Assembly (NCBI GenBank): GCA_964417875.1 | Contig: CAYQJU010000014.1 | Span: forward strand, 1-52,641 | DNA length: 52,641 nt | Reading direction: 5' to 3' | Origin: ZC4RG30 sp964417875 | Lineage (GTDB): Bacteria > Pseudomonadota > Gammaproteobacteria > Steroidobacterales > Steroidobacteraceae | Shown here: positions 30,702 to 38,379 of the stretch, piece by piece | How positions within the stretch are numbered: position 1 is the first letter of the stretch | How the letters are laid out: each line of letters starts with the position of its first letter | The notes under the pieces: generated by a model | What the model saw: the letters and a program-made list of their open reading frames with translations, nothing else | Told to the model about the DNA's origin: nothing | Database searches by the model: none | Translations under genes and position numbers: made by a program

Positions 30702-31457
30702 TCAGACCACCGTCACGCCACCATCCACCAGCAGTCCCTGCCCCACCATGTAGCTGGCCTCGTCCGATGCGAGGAACAGCACCAGGCGCGCCACTTCTTC
30801 CGCCCGGCCCATGCGTCCCATCGGCACGGCGGACTGCAGCGCTTCGATGAGCCCGGGCACCTTCTTGCCATGCTCCATCAGCGGCGTGTCGATGATGCCC
30901 GGGCACACCGCATTCACACGGATGCCGTCGCCGACCACATCCAGCGCCGCGGCGCGCGTCAGTCCGAGCAGCGCATGTTTGGCCGCGACATATCCGGATC
31001 CGAGCTTCATCGCATGCGAGCTCGCGACGGAGGCCGTATTGACGATCGCTCCTCCGCCACCCTGTGCGCGCATCGCGCGGATCTGCGCCTTCATCGCGCG
31101 GAACACGGCCCGCACGTTGACGTTCATCACGCGATCCCAGGTGGCATCGGGATAGTCGGCGACATCGACGTTGTCGCCGACGATGCCGGCATTGTTGAAG
31201 GCCACGTCGAGGCAACCATGATGCTCGATGGCCGCACGCACCAGTGTGTCTGGCGCCGCTTCATCGGCCACATCGAGCGCCAGCGCATGCACCGAAGCGC
31301 CCCGATCCCGGCACAGCTGCGCCGTCTCCTGCAGCATTTCTGCCTTCAGGTCCGCGAGGACGAGACGCGCACCCTCCGCGGCAAATGCCACGGCACTGGC
31401 CCGCCCGATGCCGCCGGCGGCGCCGGTGACGAGAACCGATTTGTCGTTGAATCTCAT
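30702..31457 (-). CDS. Short-chain dehydrogenase/reductase
   Basis: The 251-aa classical SDR has the cofactor motif TGAAGGIG (11-18), NNAG (88-91), catalytic S143 and the YVAAK box (Y156, K160). It ends with DEASYMVGQGLLVDGGVTVV, the usual C-terminus. Asp36 after the second strand (LADLK) points to NAD(H) preference. The substrate is unknown. It is monocistronic, downstream of a small minus-strand unit with its own terminator. Confidence 0.92.
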   Translation of the reverse strand: MRFNDKSVLVTGAAGGIGRASAVAFAAEGARLVLADLKAEMLQETAQLCRDRGASVHALALDVADEAAPDTLVRAAIEHHGCLDVAFNNAGIVGDNVDVADYPDATWDRVMNVNVRAVFRAMKAQIRAMRAQGGGGAIVNTASVASSHAMKLGSGYVAAKHALLGLTRAAALDVVGDGIRVNAVCPGIIDTPLMEHGKKVPGLIEALQSAVPMGRMGRAEEVARLVLFLASDEASYMVGQGLLVDGGVTVV

Positions 31458-31510
31458 GCCGCGATTATGCGGGCGCCCGCTCGCCCGCTGAACCGGCCGG
31501 GCTGCCGTGC

Positions 31511-31547
31511 AAAAGAAAATGGCGGAGCCCTCGCGGACCCCGCCATT
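31511..31547 (-). terminator. Intrinsic terminator reading leftwards
   Basis: Stem AATGGCGG (31518-31525) pairs perfectly with CCGCCATT (31540-31547). On the minus strand it is followed by TTCTTTTG, making a good T-rich tail. It ends a transcript coming from the right, but the only minus-strand unit there is the small ORF at 31691-31762. Confidence 0.75.
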
Positions 31548-31690
31548 CCTGCCCGAGCCTTTACGTCGTGTGGAAATTCATCCGCACGGCAACTGCATCG
31601 AGGCGTCCATCCGCTGGACACTGACCGCGCGCGTAGCATTTAACTTGCGCGCATGCTCCATGGCCTTCGTCGGCCATCACGGGACGGGTC

Positions 31691-31762
31691 TTAGCGACCG
31701 GCCTCGCGATCACCAGCCAATGCGCACGGAGTTGCGACCAGACCAGCGTGGGAATGTGCCAT
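31691..31762 (-). CDS. Putative 23-codon ORF with an ideal ribosome-binding site
   Basis: The minus strand reads AAGGAGGTGATCC (31764-31776), the full complement of the 16S 3' end, then ATG 31762 at seven-base spacing, and encodes MAHSHAGLVATPCALAGDREAGR before TAA. The peptide matches nothing I know. A longer overlapping frame (31561-31794, TTG start, 77 aa) is an alternative reading. After the ORF, ATGGCC-GACGAA-GGCCAT and GCGCGC repeats can form hairpins before the terminator. It could be a small protein, a leader peptide, or a structured sRNA. Confidence 0.45.
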   Translation of the reverse strand: MAHSHAGLVATPCALAGDREAGR

Positions 31763-31984
31763 TGGATCACCTCCTTCAGTTGCCGTGGGCTCAAGACGGG
31801 CGCCTGCCGCCCACCTGAGCCGGGCGCCCCAGAAATTCACCGCAGAATGCCGGCTATGGAGGTGCAAGGGAAGAGTTCAAGCCCGATTCTGTCGAAACCG
31901 TATGGATTGGATCGCAACTATTTGCATTCCGTACCGTCAGACTCTGGACCGGCCACAAGAACAACGTCTGGGGGGCTTCAGGGG

Positions 31985-34609
31985 ATGGGTTGGATCAATT
32001 TCGCGATGCGCCATCGCGGACCTCGGGCCGCATGGCCTGCGACGGGGGCGGCTGCCCTTTCTTTTGCGATGCTGTGGCTGGTTGGCCCTGTGGCCCGTGC
32101 CGCCGCGCCCCCCGCCCCGTCCGGCGCCGATGCAGCAGTAGGCACCCCGACCCTGGCCGCCGAAGACGACGGCATGCTCGAACTGGACGAACTGGTGGTC
32201 TTCGGCACGGACGGCCGCCGCGTCGACGGACTGCGCACCGAGACGCAGCTGGATGGTGCCGATGTGGCCGCCTATGGCGCCGACAGCATCGGCGAGTTGC
32301 TGACCCAGCTCACCGAGGACGTGGACGGCACCGAAGAGGGTCCGGTGGTGCTGGTCAACGGCAAGCCGGCCAATGGCATCGAAAGCGTCAATGACCTGCC
32401 GCCCGAAGCGGTGGATTCGGTGCAGGTGCTGCCGCCCGAGGCCGCCGCCGCGCTGGGCTATGAACCCACGCGCCGCGTGATCAACATCGTGCTGAAGAAC
32501 AACTTCACCCAGGGGCAGGCCTATGCCTCGGTGCGCGGCGCCACCGCCGGCCGCGGCTTCAGCAGTCATGCAAATGTGGGGCTGGTGCGCGTGGATGGCG
32601 ACCTGATGCGCAACCTGTCGCTGCGTGTCTCGAAGACCGAGCCGCTGCTCGAAGCGCATCGCGACATCGAGAGCCGGCTGGGCGGACTGCCCTATGACCT
32701 CGTCGGCAATGTGGTGTCGTGGCCCGGCGGCGGCAGCGAGATCGATCCGGCGCTGAGCGCAGCCGCCGGCGAGCCGGTCACCGTGCTCGGCCTGCCGGGC
32801 TGGCTGCAGGACCCGACGCTTGCGGCGATGCTGCCCGGCGCGAACCAGACCAACCTCAGTGATGTGGGCCGCTATCGCACGCTGGTGGCCGACCAGTACA
32901 GCATCCGCCTGAACGGCAGCATCGGCCTGCGGATCGGCGAAGAAACCAACCTCAACCTGAACATGAACGCCGAGCGCGGTGAGTCGGTGTCGCGCACCGG
33001 CGCGTCCACCGCGCTGCTGCATGTGCCGGCCTCCTCGCCGTTCTCGCCGTTCAGCCAGGATGTGGGCGTGGCGCGCTATCTCGGCGCGCCGCTGCGCCAG
33101 GAGAATGATCCGGTCAGCGCCAACATCTGGGCCAACGTGAACACGCAGATGGGACGCTGGCGCGTGCAGGGCAGCGCCAACTATTCCTATCGCGGCTCGA
33201 CCTCGCTGATCGACCGGCGCGTCGACACGGCGGAACTGCAGGCGGCCATCGATGCGGGCATCGTGAATCCGTTCGCGCCGCTGCCGGCGGAACTGCTGGA
33301 CACGGTGCTGACCGATCGCGCGCGCTCGCGCGGCCACAACAGCGGGCTGCGGCTGCAGGCCTCGGGCCGGCTGGCCGAGCTGCCGGCCGGCGATGCGAAC
33401 CTTTCGGTGCGTACCGAGGTGCGCCGCAACCAGCAGCGCTCGCGCACCACCGGCCTCACGCCGCGCGCCACCAGCCGCACGCAGCAGGAGGAGCAGGCCT
33501 TTGCCTCGCTGAGCCTGCCGCTGTATCGCACCGCGCCGGAAGGCTTCCGCATCGGCACCGAGGTTTCCGGCAGCGCGCGCGATGTCTCCGTGGTCGGCAC
33601 GCTGTTCAACTATGGCTATGGACTCAACTGGGGTCTTGGCAACCGCATCACGATGCGCGTCAGCCGCAACCACCAGAAGGTGGCGCCGCAGCCGGACGCG
33701 CTGACCAATCCGGTGGTCACCGTCGAGGATTTCCGCGCGTATGACTTCGTCCGCCAGGAGACCGTGCTGGTGCGCTACATCACCGGCGGCAATCCGGACC
33801 TCGAGGTGGAGCGTCGCCGTTCAACGCGCGTCGACTTCACGCTGCGGCCGTTCGAGGATGTGGACTTCATGTTGAACGCCGACTATCGCCGCACCATCGG
33901 GCGCGATGCGGTGTCGGGCCTGCCGGCCGTCAGCGAGGATGTGCAGGCGGCATTTCCCGACCGCTATCGTCGCGATGATGCGGGCCGGCTGATCGAGATC
34001 GATGCGCGGCTGGTGTCGTTCGCGCGCACCGAGACCGAGCGGCTGCGCTGGGGTGCGAACCTGCGGCGCACCTTCGGCGGCCTCGCGCCGGATGATGCCG
34101 CGGCGGATGACTTCGAAGCGGAAGAAGACGAATCCGGCTGGCGCCTGAACGCCAACTTCACGCACAGCGTGCAGCTCGCCAACCGCCGCCTCGCACGCAC
34201 CGGCCTGCCCGAGCAGGACCTGCTCGACGGCGGCGCCGGCACCGGCAATGGCCAGTCCCGCCACACGCTGCAGTCGCGCATCGGCCTGTCGCACCAGGGC
34301 ATCGGCATGCAGCTGCGCGCCAACTGGAAGAGCCGCGCGCGCATCACCGCCGGCACCACCGAGGATCCCAACCGCATCGTGTTCAGCCCGCTGCTGCGGG
34401 TGGATGTCTCGGCCTTCGCGAACCTGGACAGCGTGTTCGAAGGCAGCCCGTGGGCCGAGGGCGCGCGCCTGTCGCTGGGCGTGGACAACCTGTTCGATTC
34501 GCAGCAGCGCGTGCGGGATGAGGCCGGGATCACGCCGCTGCGGTATCAGCCGTACCTGATCAATGCGCTGGGGCGCACGGTGTCGGTGTCGTTCAGGAAG
34601 ACGTACTGA
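31985..34609 (+). CDS. TonB-dependent outer-membrane receptor
   Basis: From ATG 31985 the product is 874 aa. A signal sequence (AALSFAMLWLVGPVARA) is followed by a plug domain beginning ELDELVVFGTDGRR, with VLVNGKPANG and SVQVLPPEAAAALGYEP, then a beta-barrel with many DLxVERRRS/DNLFDS-type strands. The C-terminal residue is an aromatic Tyr (VSVSFRKTY), as needed for barrel assembly. The ligand is unknown; the carboxylate-like plug and Lysobacterales context suggest a sugar, peptide or siderophore. An upstream frame to 31748 exists but lacks a signal peptide at its start. Confidence 0.88.
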   Translation: MGWINFAMRHRGPRAAWPATGAAALSFAMLWLVGPVARAAAPPAPSGADAAVGTPTLAAEDDGMLELDELVVFGTDGRRVDGLRTETQLDGADVAAYGADSIGELLTQLTEDVDGTEEGPVVLVNGKPANGIESVNDLPPEAVDSVQVLPPEAAAALGYEPTRRVINIVLKNNFTQGQAYASVRGATAGRGFSSHANVGLVRVDGDLMRNLSLRVSKTEPLLEAHRDIESRLGGLPYDLVGNVVSWPGGGSEIDPALSAAAGEPVTVLGLPGWLQDPTLAAMLPGANQTNLSDVGRYRTLVADQYSIRLNGSIGLRIGEETNLNLNMNAERGESVSRTGASTALLHVPASSPFSPFSQDVGVARYLGAPLRQENDPVSANIWANVNTQMGRWRVQGSANYSYRGSTSLIDRRVDTAELQAAIDAGIVNPFAPLPAELLDTVLTDRARSRGHNSGLRLQASGRLAELPAGDANLSVRTEVRRNQQRSRTTGLTPRATSRTQQEEQAFASLSLPLYRTAPEGFRIGTEVSGSARDVSVVGTLFNYGYGLNWGLGNRITMRVSRNHQKVAPQPDALTNPVVTVEDFRAYDFVRQETVLVRYITGGNPDLEVERRRSTRVDFTLRPFEDVDFMLNADYRRTIGRDAVSGLPAVSEDVQAAFPDRYRRDDAGRLIEIDARLVSFARTETERLRWGANLRRTFGGLAPDDAAADDFEAEEDESGWRLNANFTHSVQLANRRLARTGLPEQDLLDGGAGTGNGQSRHTLQSRIGLSHQGIGMQLRANWKSRARITAGTTEDPNRIVFSPLLRVDVSAFANLDSVFEGSPWAEGARLSLGVDNLFDSQQRVRDEAGITPLRYQPYLINALGRTVSVSFRKTY

Positions 34610-34912
34610 GCGAGGGTGCGTCGCGCGGTCGCGCTGGCCGCCCGCCATGAGGCATGGCGAAGTGCCGCTCGCATTCGAAGCAGGCATGTGACGCGCGTAC
34701 TTTGCGTTTGAGGCTGGCGCCCCGGCCCGCCCCGGCCCGCCCCGCCGAGCCCGCGCCACCGCGACCCGCCCGGCTCGCCCAGCCCGGCGCGCCCCGGCCA
34801 GGCCCGGCCGGGCCCTTCCAACCGCGACCGCCGACCGCGTCATTCTCCCCGGCGCGCAGCCGTGCTAAGTTGCCGGCACAACTGCGGAACAATTACAGGC
34901 CAGTCAGAACAG
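34610..34912. repeat. Very GC-rich, strand-asymmetric tract
   Basis: The 303-base gap between the receptor and the desaturase contains a low-complexity block (about 34719-34816) of repeated GCCCCGGCCC and GCCCGGC units. The minus strand has many GGG runs and could form G-quadruplexes. No gene or intrinsic terminator is evident. The desaturase promoter must lie in or after it. Confidence 0.6.
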
Positions 34913-35908
34913 ATGTCCCGCCCCGCCCCTCTGCAGCTCTCGCGAGCCGATCTCGATCGCCTGCGCAAACCCGTCCCGTTCCACAACCTGACCAAGATCC
35001 CGCTGTTCGTGGGTCTGATGGCGGCCCTGACCTGGATGGCCTGGGAATCCGAATCGTTGTGGGCGCTGATCCCGCTCTATATCGCGATCGGCTACCTGTG
35101 GATGGGCATGGTCACCTTCATGCACGACGCGCTGCACTACACGCTGTTCCAGTCGCGGGCGGCGAACTGGGCGTTCGGCATCCTGTGCATGCTGCCGATC
35201 TTCGCCACCTTCGTCGGGTTTCGCGAGGACCACATCGAGCATCACCGGCACAACCGCTCGCCGCGCGATCCGGACGCCTTCACGATGGGCAGGCGCGGCT
35301 TCGGCGACTTCGTGCTGTTCTATGCCTATGCGCTGATCGGCGGCGTGCTCAGCTTCATCCACTTCAACTTCATCTACCCGTTCCAGAAGTTCGGCGCGCG
35401 GCTGTGGGCCATCCAGCTGTTCGAGCTGACGCTGAAGGGCCTGGTGTACTGGCTGGTGCTGTCCGCGGCGGCGCGCCACGGCATGCTGGGCAAGGCGCTG
35501 GAAGTGTGGCTGTGGCCGGTGTTCGTGCTGTCGCTGCTCAATTCGATGCGCTTCATCGCCGAGCACTATGGCACGCCGTGGAATGCGGGCCAGATGGCCG
35601 GCACGCGCACGGTGGTGTCGAACCGCGTGCACTCGTTCTTCTGGAACAACATCAACTGGCACATCGGGCACCACGTCTATCCGACGGTGCCCTGGTACAA
35701 CCTGCGCCGCCTGCATCGCCTGCTCGAACCGCAGATCCGCGAATGCGGTGCGCCGGTGGACAAGAGCTATCTTGCGGTCTACTGGGATGCGCTGCGCCGC
35801 GGACCGGAGTCCACCGAGAAGGTGGCCCAGGCGCTGGCCACAAAAAACCCCGCCGCGGCCAAGGCGCACGCGGCGGGGTGTGAGCAGCTCGTGCAGTCGG
35901 CTGGCTGA
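34913..35908 (+). CDS. Membrane fatty-acid desaturase
   Basis: The 331-aa integral membrane di-iron enzyme has all three histidine boxes: HDALH (71-75), HIEHHRH (107-113) and HIGHH (250-254). Hydrophobic segments flank them. It introduces a double bond (or hydroxyl) into an acyl chain or related lipid. ATG 34913 (MSRPAPLQL) is preferred over the upstream frame. The 3' end of the coding sequence also contains the convergent terminator at 35842-35878, which forces the Ala/Lys-rich tail (KNPAAAKAHAAG). Confidence 0.9.
   Translation: MSRPAPLQLSRADLDRLRKPVPFHNLTKIPLFVGLMAALTWMAWESESLWALIPLYIAIGYLWMGMVTFMHDALHYTLFQSRAANWAFGILCMLPIFATFVGFREDHIEHHRHNRSPRDPDAFTMGRRGFGDFVLFYAYALIGGVLSFIHFNFIYPFQKFGARLWAIQLFELTLKGLVYWLVLSAAARHGMLGKALEVWLWPVFVLSLLNSMRFIAEHYGTPWNAGQMAGTRTVVSNRVHSFFWNNINWHIGHHVYPTVPWYNLRRLHRLLEPQIRECGAPVDKSYLAVYWDALRRGPESTEKVAQALATKNPAAAKAHAAGCEQLVQSAG
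35842..35878 (-). terminator. Intrinsic terminator embedded in the desaturase gene
   Basis: CCCCGCCGCG (35848-35857) and CGCGGCGGGG (35869-35878) form a perfect 10-bp stem. On the minus strand the stem is followed by six T (35847-35842). It would end the transcript of the YbhB-like gene, which converges with the desaturase. Confidence 0.85.
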
Positions 35909-35935
35909 CTCGCCAACCGACTCACTGACTGGTCT

Positions 35936-36670
35936 TTACTGGCGCGGCGGAGCACCCGCGCCCGGGCCACCGGCACCGCCGCCAGGGCCACCGGCACCAG
36001 GACCGCCACGCGGAGCGCCTGCACCCGGACCGCCCGCGCCCGGACCACCCCGCGGACCACCCATGCCCTGCATCGGCGCATTGGTGTCATTGCGGAAGCG
36101 GCCGACATAGGACGACTTGCCGACCACCTTGCCCTTCATCGCCTCGAGCAGCTCGGGGCGGCCGGCAGTGGCGGGCAGGTCGACCTTCGAGTTCAGCGCA
36201 TAGAACTCGAACACATAGTGGTGGTAGCGCGGACCATTCGGTGCGCCCGGACCGGCATAGGCGGCGCTGCCGCGCATGCCACGGCTGGACGAACCCTCGG
36301 GCAGCTTGCCTTCCTCGATGGTCACGCTGCCGCCGCTGACGGGAATGTTCCACGCCATCCAGTGCATGTTGTCATCGGGGTTGCCACCCATGGCCACGTC
36401 GAGGTCGTGGAAGATCAGCGCCACGGTCTGCGCGGTGTCCGGAACGTTCGTGATCCTGAAGTCCGGCTGCGTGTTCGAGCCATACATCGAATATTTCAGC
36501 GGCACGATGCCGCCGTCTTCGAATGCCTTGCTCTCGACCAGCATCGGCGCAAGCCCGAAGCCGCCGCCGCGCGGCGGACCGCCGGGACCACCGGCTTGCA
36601 TGGCCTGCGCCGTCATGCCGAACGCACACAGCGTCAGCAGCGCAGCACCCATCCTGAATGTGGCTTTCAT
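35936..36670 (-). CDS. Secreted YbhB/YbcL (PEBP)-like protein with Gly/Pro-rich tail
   Basis: The 244-aa protein has a signal peptide (MKATFRMGAALLTLCAFGMTAQA) and a phosphatidylethanolamine-binding-protein domain: VPLKYSMYGSNTQPDF, ALIFHDLD, HWMAWNIP and GPRYHHYVFEFYAL. The last 50 residues are repeats of GGPGAG/APRGGPG. ATG 36670 has a strong GAGGGGGA ribosome-binding site upstream; the longer frame to 36760 is not used. PEBP proteins bind small ligands or inhibit proteases or kinases; the role here is unknown. Confidence 0.88.
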   Translation of the reverse strand: MKATFRMGAALLTLCAFGMTAQAMQAGGPGGPPRGGGFGLAPMLVESKAFEDGGIVPLKYSMYGSNTQPDFRITNVPDTAQTVALIFHDLDVAMGGNPDDNMHWMAWNIPVSGGSVTIEEGKLPEGSSSRGMRGSAAYAGPGAPNGPRYHHYVFEFYALNSKVDLPATAGRPELLEAMKGKVVGKSSYVGRFRNDTNAPMQGMGGPRGGPGAGGPGAGAPRGGPGAGGPGGGAGGPGAGAPPRQ

Positions 36671-36756
36671 GAAGAATCCCCCTCGTCCTGATGGAAAGAA
36701 AACCGGCGAAAAGTATATCTCAGCGCCGTGAACGCCAGCCGAACGGCCGGCTCCAC

Positions 36757-37032
36757 TCAACGTGTCAGCGCGCGCTGACGCTGCACTTCCTGCAGTTCAG
36801 ACAGTGCAAGGCCGGTTTGCCTCGAGACCTGCGCCAGCACGGCGTGGCCCGGATCCTTCGGCAGGCTGAGCTGGTGCAGTCGTTCCCACACGCGCACGCG
36901 CTTGTCGGGAGAGCTTGCGAAATCACGCTGGTCGAGCAGCGCCTGGTTGCGCACCTGCTCGGCCTCGAGGCGACGGCGTTCGATCTGGGCGCGCAGGTCG
37001 GTGGCGTAATCGGAATTGCTGGATGGCATCAT
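36757..37032 (-). CDS. Small hypothetical protein, third in a coupled operon
   Basis: This 91-aa basic, helical protein (MMPSSNSDYATDLRAQIERRRLEAEQV...) has no signal, membrane segment or known motif. Its ATG overlaps the stop of the preceding gene (ATGA at 37029-37032). The longer frame to 37512 runs antisense through other genes and is rejected. I do not recognise the family. Confidence 0.7.
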   Translation of the reverse strand: MMPSSNSDYATDLRAQIERRRLEAEQVRNQALLDQRDFASSPDKRVRVWERLHQLSLPKDPGHAVLAQVSRQTGLALSELQEVQRQRALTR

Positions 37033-37442
37033 GTTCGGTCTCCCGTGTGCGCCGCAGCGCTGATATGAATGGTGGCGCGGATCGGGCAGGCCGAACGTTG
37101 CTGGTGGGCTTCCAGGCGCTGGCCCGGACAGACGATGGTGAAACGTTGCACGCGCGGCGCGCGCTTGATGGTGCCGGCGAGGTTGGCGATCTGGCCTGCA
37201 AGATCGAACTCGCCATCGCAGCTGTGGCATGGACAGGCGTAACGGAACAGGCTGCGGGCCGCCGGGAAATGACTGTATGACTGCAATGATGGCGGTGTGC
37301 CGGTGCCATCGTCGAAGTCGAACTCGACCTTCACTTCTGAAAGCTGCGGATAGAGCTCCGACAACGGTGCTGCCTGCTTCTGTTCGAACCGCAGCCGCTC
37401 GCGGCTGTTTGCCGGCAGGGTGAAACGTGCGGGACGACTCAC
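37029..37442 (-). CDS. Hypothetical protein with a CPCHSC motif, second in a coupled operon
   Basis: The 137-aa protein has an acidic VKVEFDFDDGTG segment and a FRYACPCHSCDGEFDL cluster that could bind zinc. A later Cys pair (IVCPGQ, SACPIR) may complete a site. It overlaps the 57-aa gene upstream and the 91-aa gene downstream by four bases each (ATGA). The function is unknown. Confidence 0.7.
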   Translation of the reverse strand: MSRPARFTLPANSRERLRFEQKQAAPLSELYPQLSEVKVEFDFDDGTGTPPSLQSYSHFPAARSLFRYACPCHSCDGEFDLAGQIANLAGTIKRAPRVQRFTIVCPGQRLEAHQQRSACPIRATIHISAAAHTGDRT

Positions 37443-37612
37443 GTCGGCGCACTTGCAGGCGCGGCGGCCTGCTCGACTGGTGTGGCAGGCGCGTCGCCGG
37501 TTGCCGCATCACCCGCGGGACGTTCGCCCCGGCGCTGCAGCCGCTCGTTCTGCCGCTGCATGCGCGCGTTCTCGCGCTGGCGCTTCTGCTGCCTGAAATT
37601 CACTTTGGCCAT
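37439..37612 (-). CDS. Short basic hypothetical protein, first in a coupled operon
   Basis: ATG 37612 encodes 57 aa: MAKVNFRQQKRQRENARMQR..., a highly basic, helical N-terminus followed by an Ala/Pro-rich tail ending QAAAPASAPT. The TGA overlaps the next ATG (37439-37442). The Arg/Gln/Lys-rich start suggests RNA or membrane binding, but no family is recognised. It follows the RNA-binding-protein terminator on the same strand. Confidence 0.65.
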   Translation of the reverse strand: MAKVNFRQQKRQRENARMQRQNERLQRRGERPAGDAATGDAPATPVEQAAAPASAPT

Positions 37613-37633
37613 GATCGTGCTCCCCGAAAAGCA

Positions 37634-37659
37634 AACGGGCCGGCTTGCGCCGGCCCGTT
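37634..37659 (-). terminator. Intrinsic terminator of the RNA-binding-protein gene
   Basis: AACGGGCCGG (37634-37643) pairs with CCGGCCCGTT (37650-37659), a perfect 10-bp stem, with a T-rich TTTGCTTTT following on the minus strand. Confidence 0.8.
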
Positions 37660-37671
37660 GGTTGGCTTGGC

Positions 37672-38028
37672 TTACCAGCGGTTTCCACCGCCGCCATATC
37701 CGCCGCCACCACCGCCGCCGCCGTAGCCGCCACGGCCACCGCCGCCGCCACCACCGCTGCGGCCGCCGCCACCGCCGGCACCGCGGGGCTTGTCCTGCGC
37801 CTCATTGACGCGCAGGGGACGACCGCCGAGGTCCTTGCCGTTGACGGCCTGGATGGCGCGCGCCGCATCGGCGCTGCTCATTTCGACGAAGCCGAAGCCG
37901 CGCGGGCGGCCGGTCTCGCGATCGCTGGGGAGGGCCACGGACTCGACCGTTCCGTGCTGTGCGAACAGCGCGCGAACCTGGTCTTCAGTGGCATTGAACG
38001 GCAGATTGCCGACGTAGATCTTGGCCAT
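37672..38028 (-). CDS. Glycine-rich RRM RNA-binding protein
   Basis: The 118-aa protein has one RNA-recognition motif with RNP2 IYVGNLP (residues 4-10) and RNP1 RGFGFVEM, followed by a 35-residue Gly/Arg/Tyr tail (RGGYGGGGGGGGYGG). Such proteins are single-stranded RNA binders and often cold-induced. ATG 38028 (MAKIYVGNL) is clearly the start. The 5' leader upstream carries repeated elements (see 38029-38379), consistent with regulation at the RNA level. Directly downstream are its terminator and the small three-gene operon. Confidence 0.93.
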   Translation of the reverse strand: MAKIYVGNLPFNATEDQVRALFAQHGTVESVALPSDRETGRPRGFGFVEMSSADAARAIQAVNGKDLGGRPLRVNEAQDKPRGAGGGGGRSGGGGGGGRGGYGGGGGGGGYGGGGNRW

Positions 38029-38379
38029 GTTATGTAACTTCTCTCTAAGACAATGAATAGACGAAATGGCAGGGAAACGGGTCGTAGAGAGCCGCTCACA
38101 CAACGGCAGAAGACGATCCAGACACCTGACACCTGTTGATCGGCAGGCGTTTCGGCTCGAGCTGAAGCGCCTTTCCTGGCGCTGATGGACGAACGGACGA
38201 AGACGATCAGATGGCAGTCTAGCCCGGATTCCGGGGGTCAGGGAGCTATTTGGCGGGTCCGGGCGTAGGACAATGCCGCGTCCCGCGGCAGGCCAGTGGC
38301 TGACTTGGGCAGAATCGGCATCCGGATGCCCGATCAGCGAGGTTTTTTCGGGCCGCGAAGGCCAGGCGCTCCAGCCGCC
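38029..38379. promoter_or_regulatory. Leader of the RNA-binding-protein gene with repeats
   Basis: The 351-base gap between mnmE and the RRM gene contains two 17-base direct repeats differing at two positions, AACGGCAGAAGACGATC (38102-38118) and AACGGACGAAGACGATC (38192-38208). It also holds a 6-bp hairpin AGCGCC/GGCGCT (38166-38183) and a perfect 14-base palindrome GGCATCCGGATGCC (38317-38330). The promoter and untranslated leader should be here. No gene is evident. Confidence 0.55.

Larger units (their letters stand above)
31458..31984. other. Intergenic stretch with an unexplained small minus-strand unit
   Basis: This 527-base gap between the SDR and the TonB-dependent receptor holds the terminator at 31511-31547, a short ORF with a perfect ribosome-binding site at 31691-31776, and hairpins between them. 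On the plus strand near the receptor start I see no clear promoter or riboswitch. No known RNA family was recognised. Confidence 0.5.

Noticed and set aside
31751..31776. Resemblance of the plus strand to the 16S rRNA 3' end (GGATCACCTCCTT)
   Set aside because: The rest of the 16S 3' domain is absent; the minus-strand reading as a Shine-Dalgarno sequence is simpler.
31937..33673. 578-aa minus-strand frame inside the TonB-dependent receptor
   Set aside because: Antisense shadow; the receptor frame has signal, plug and barrel.
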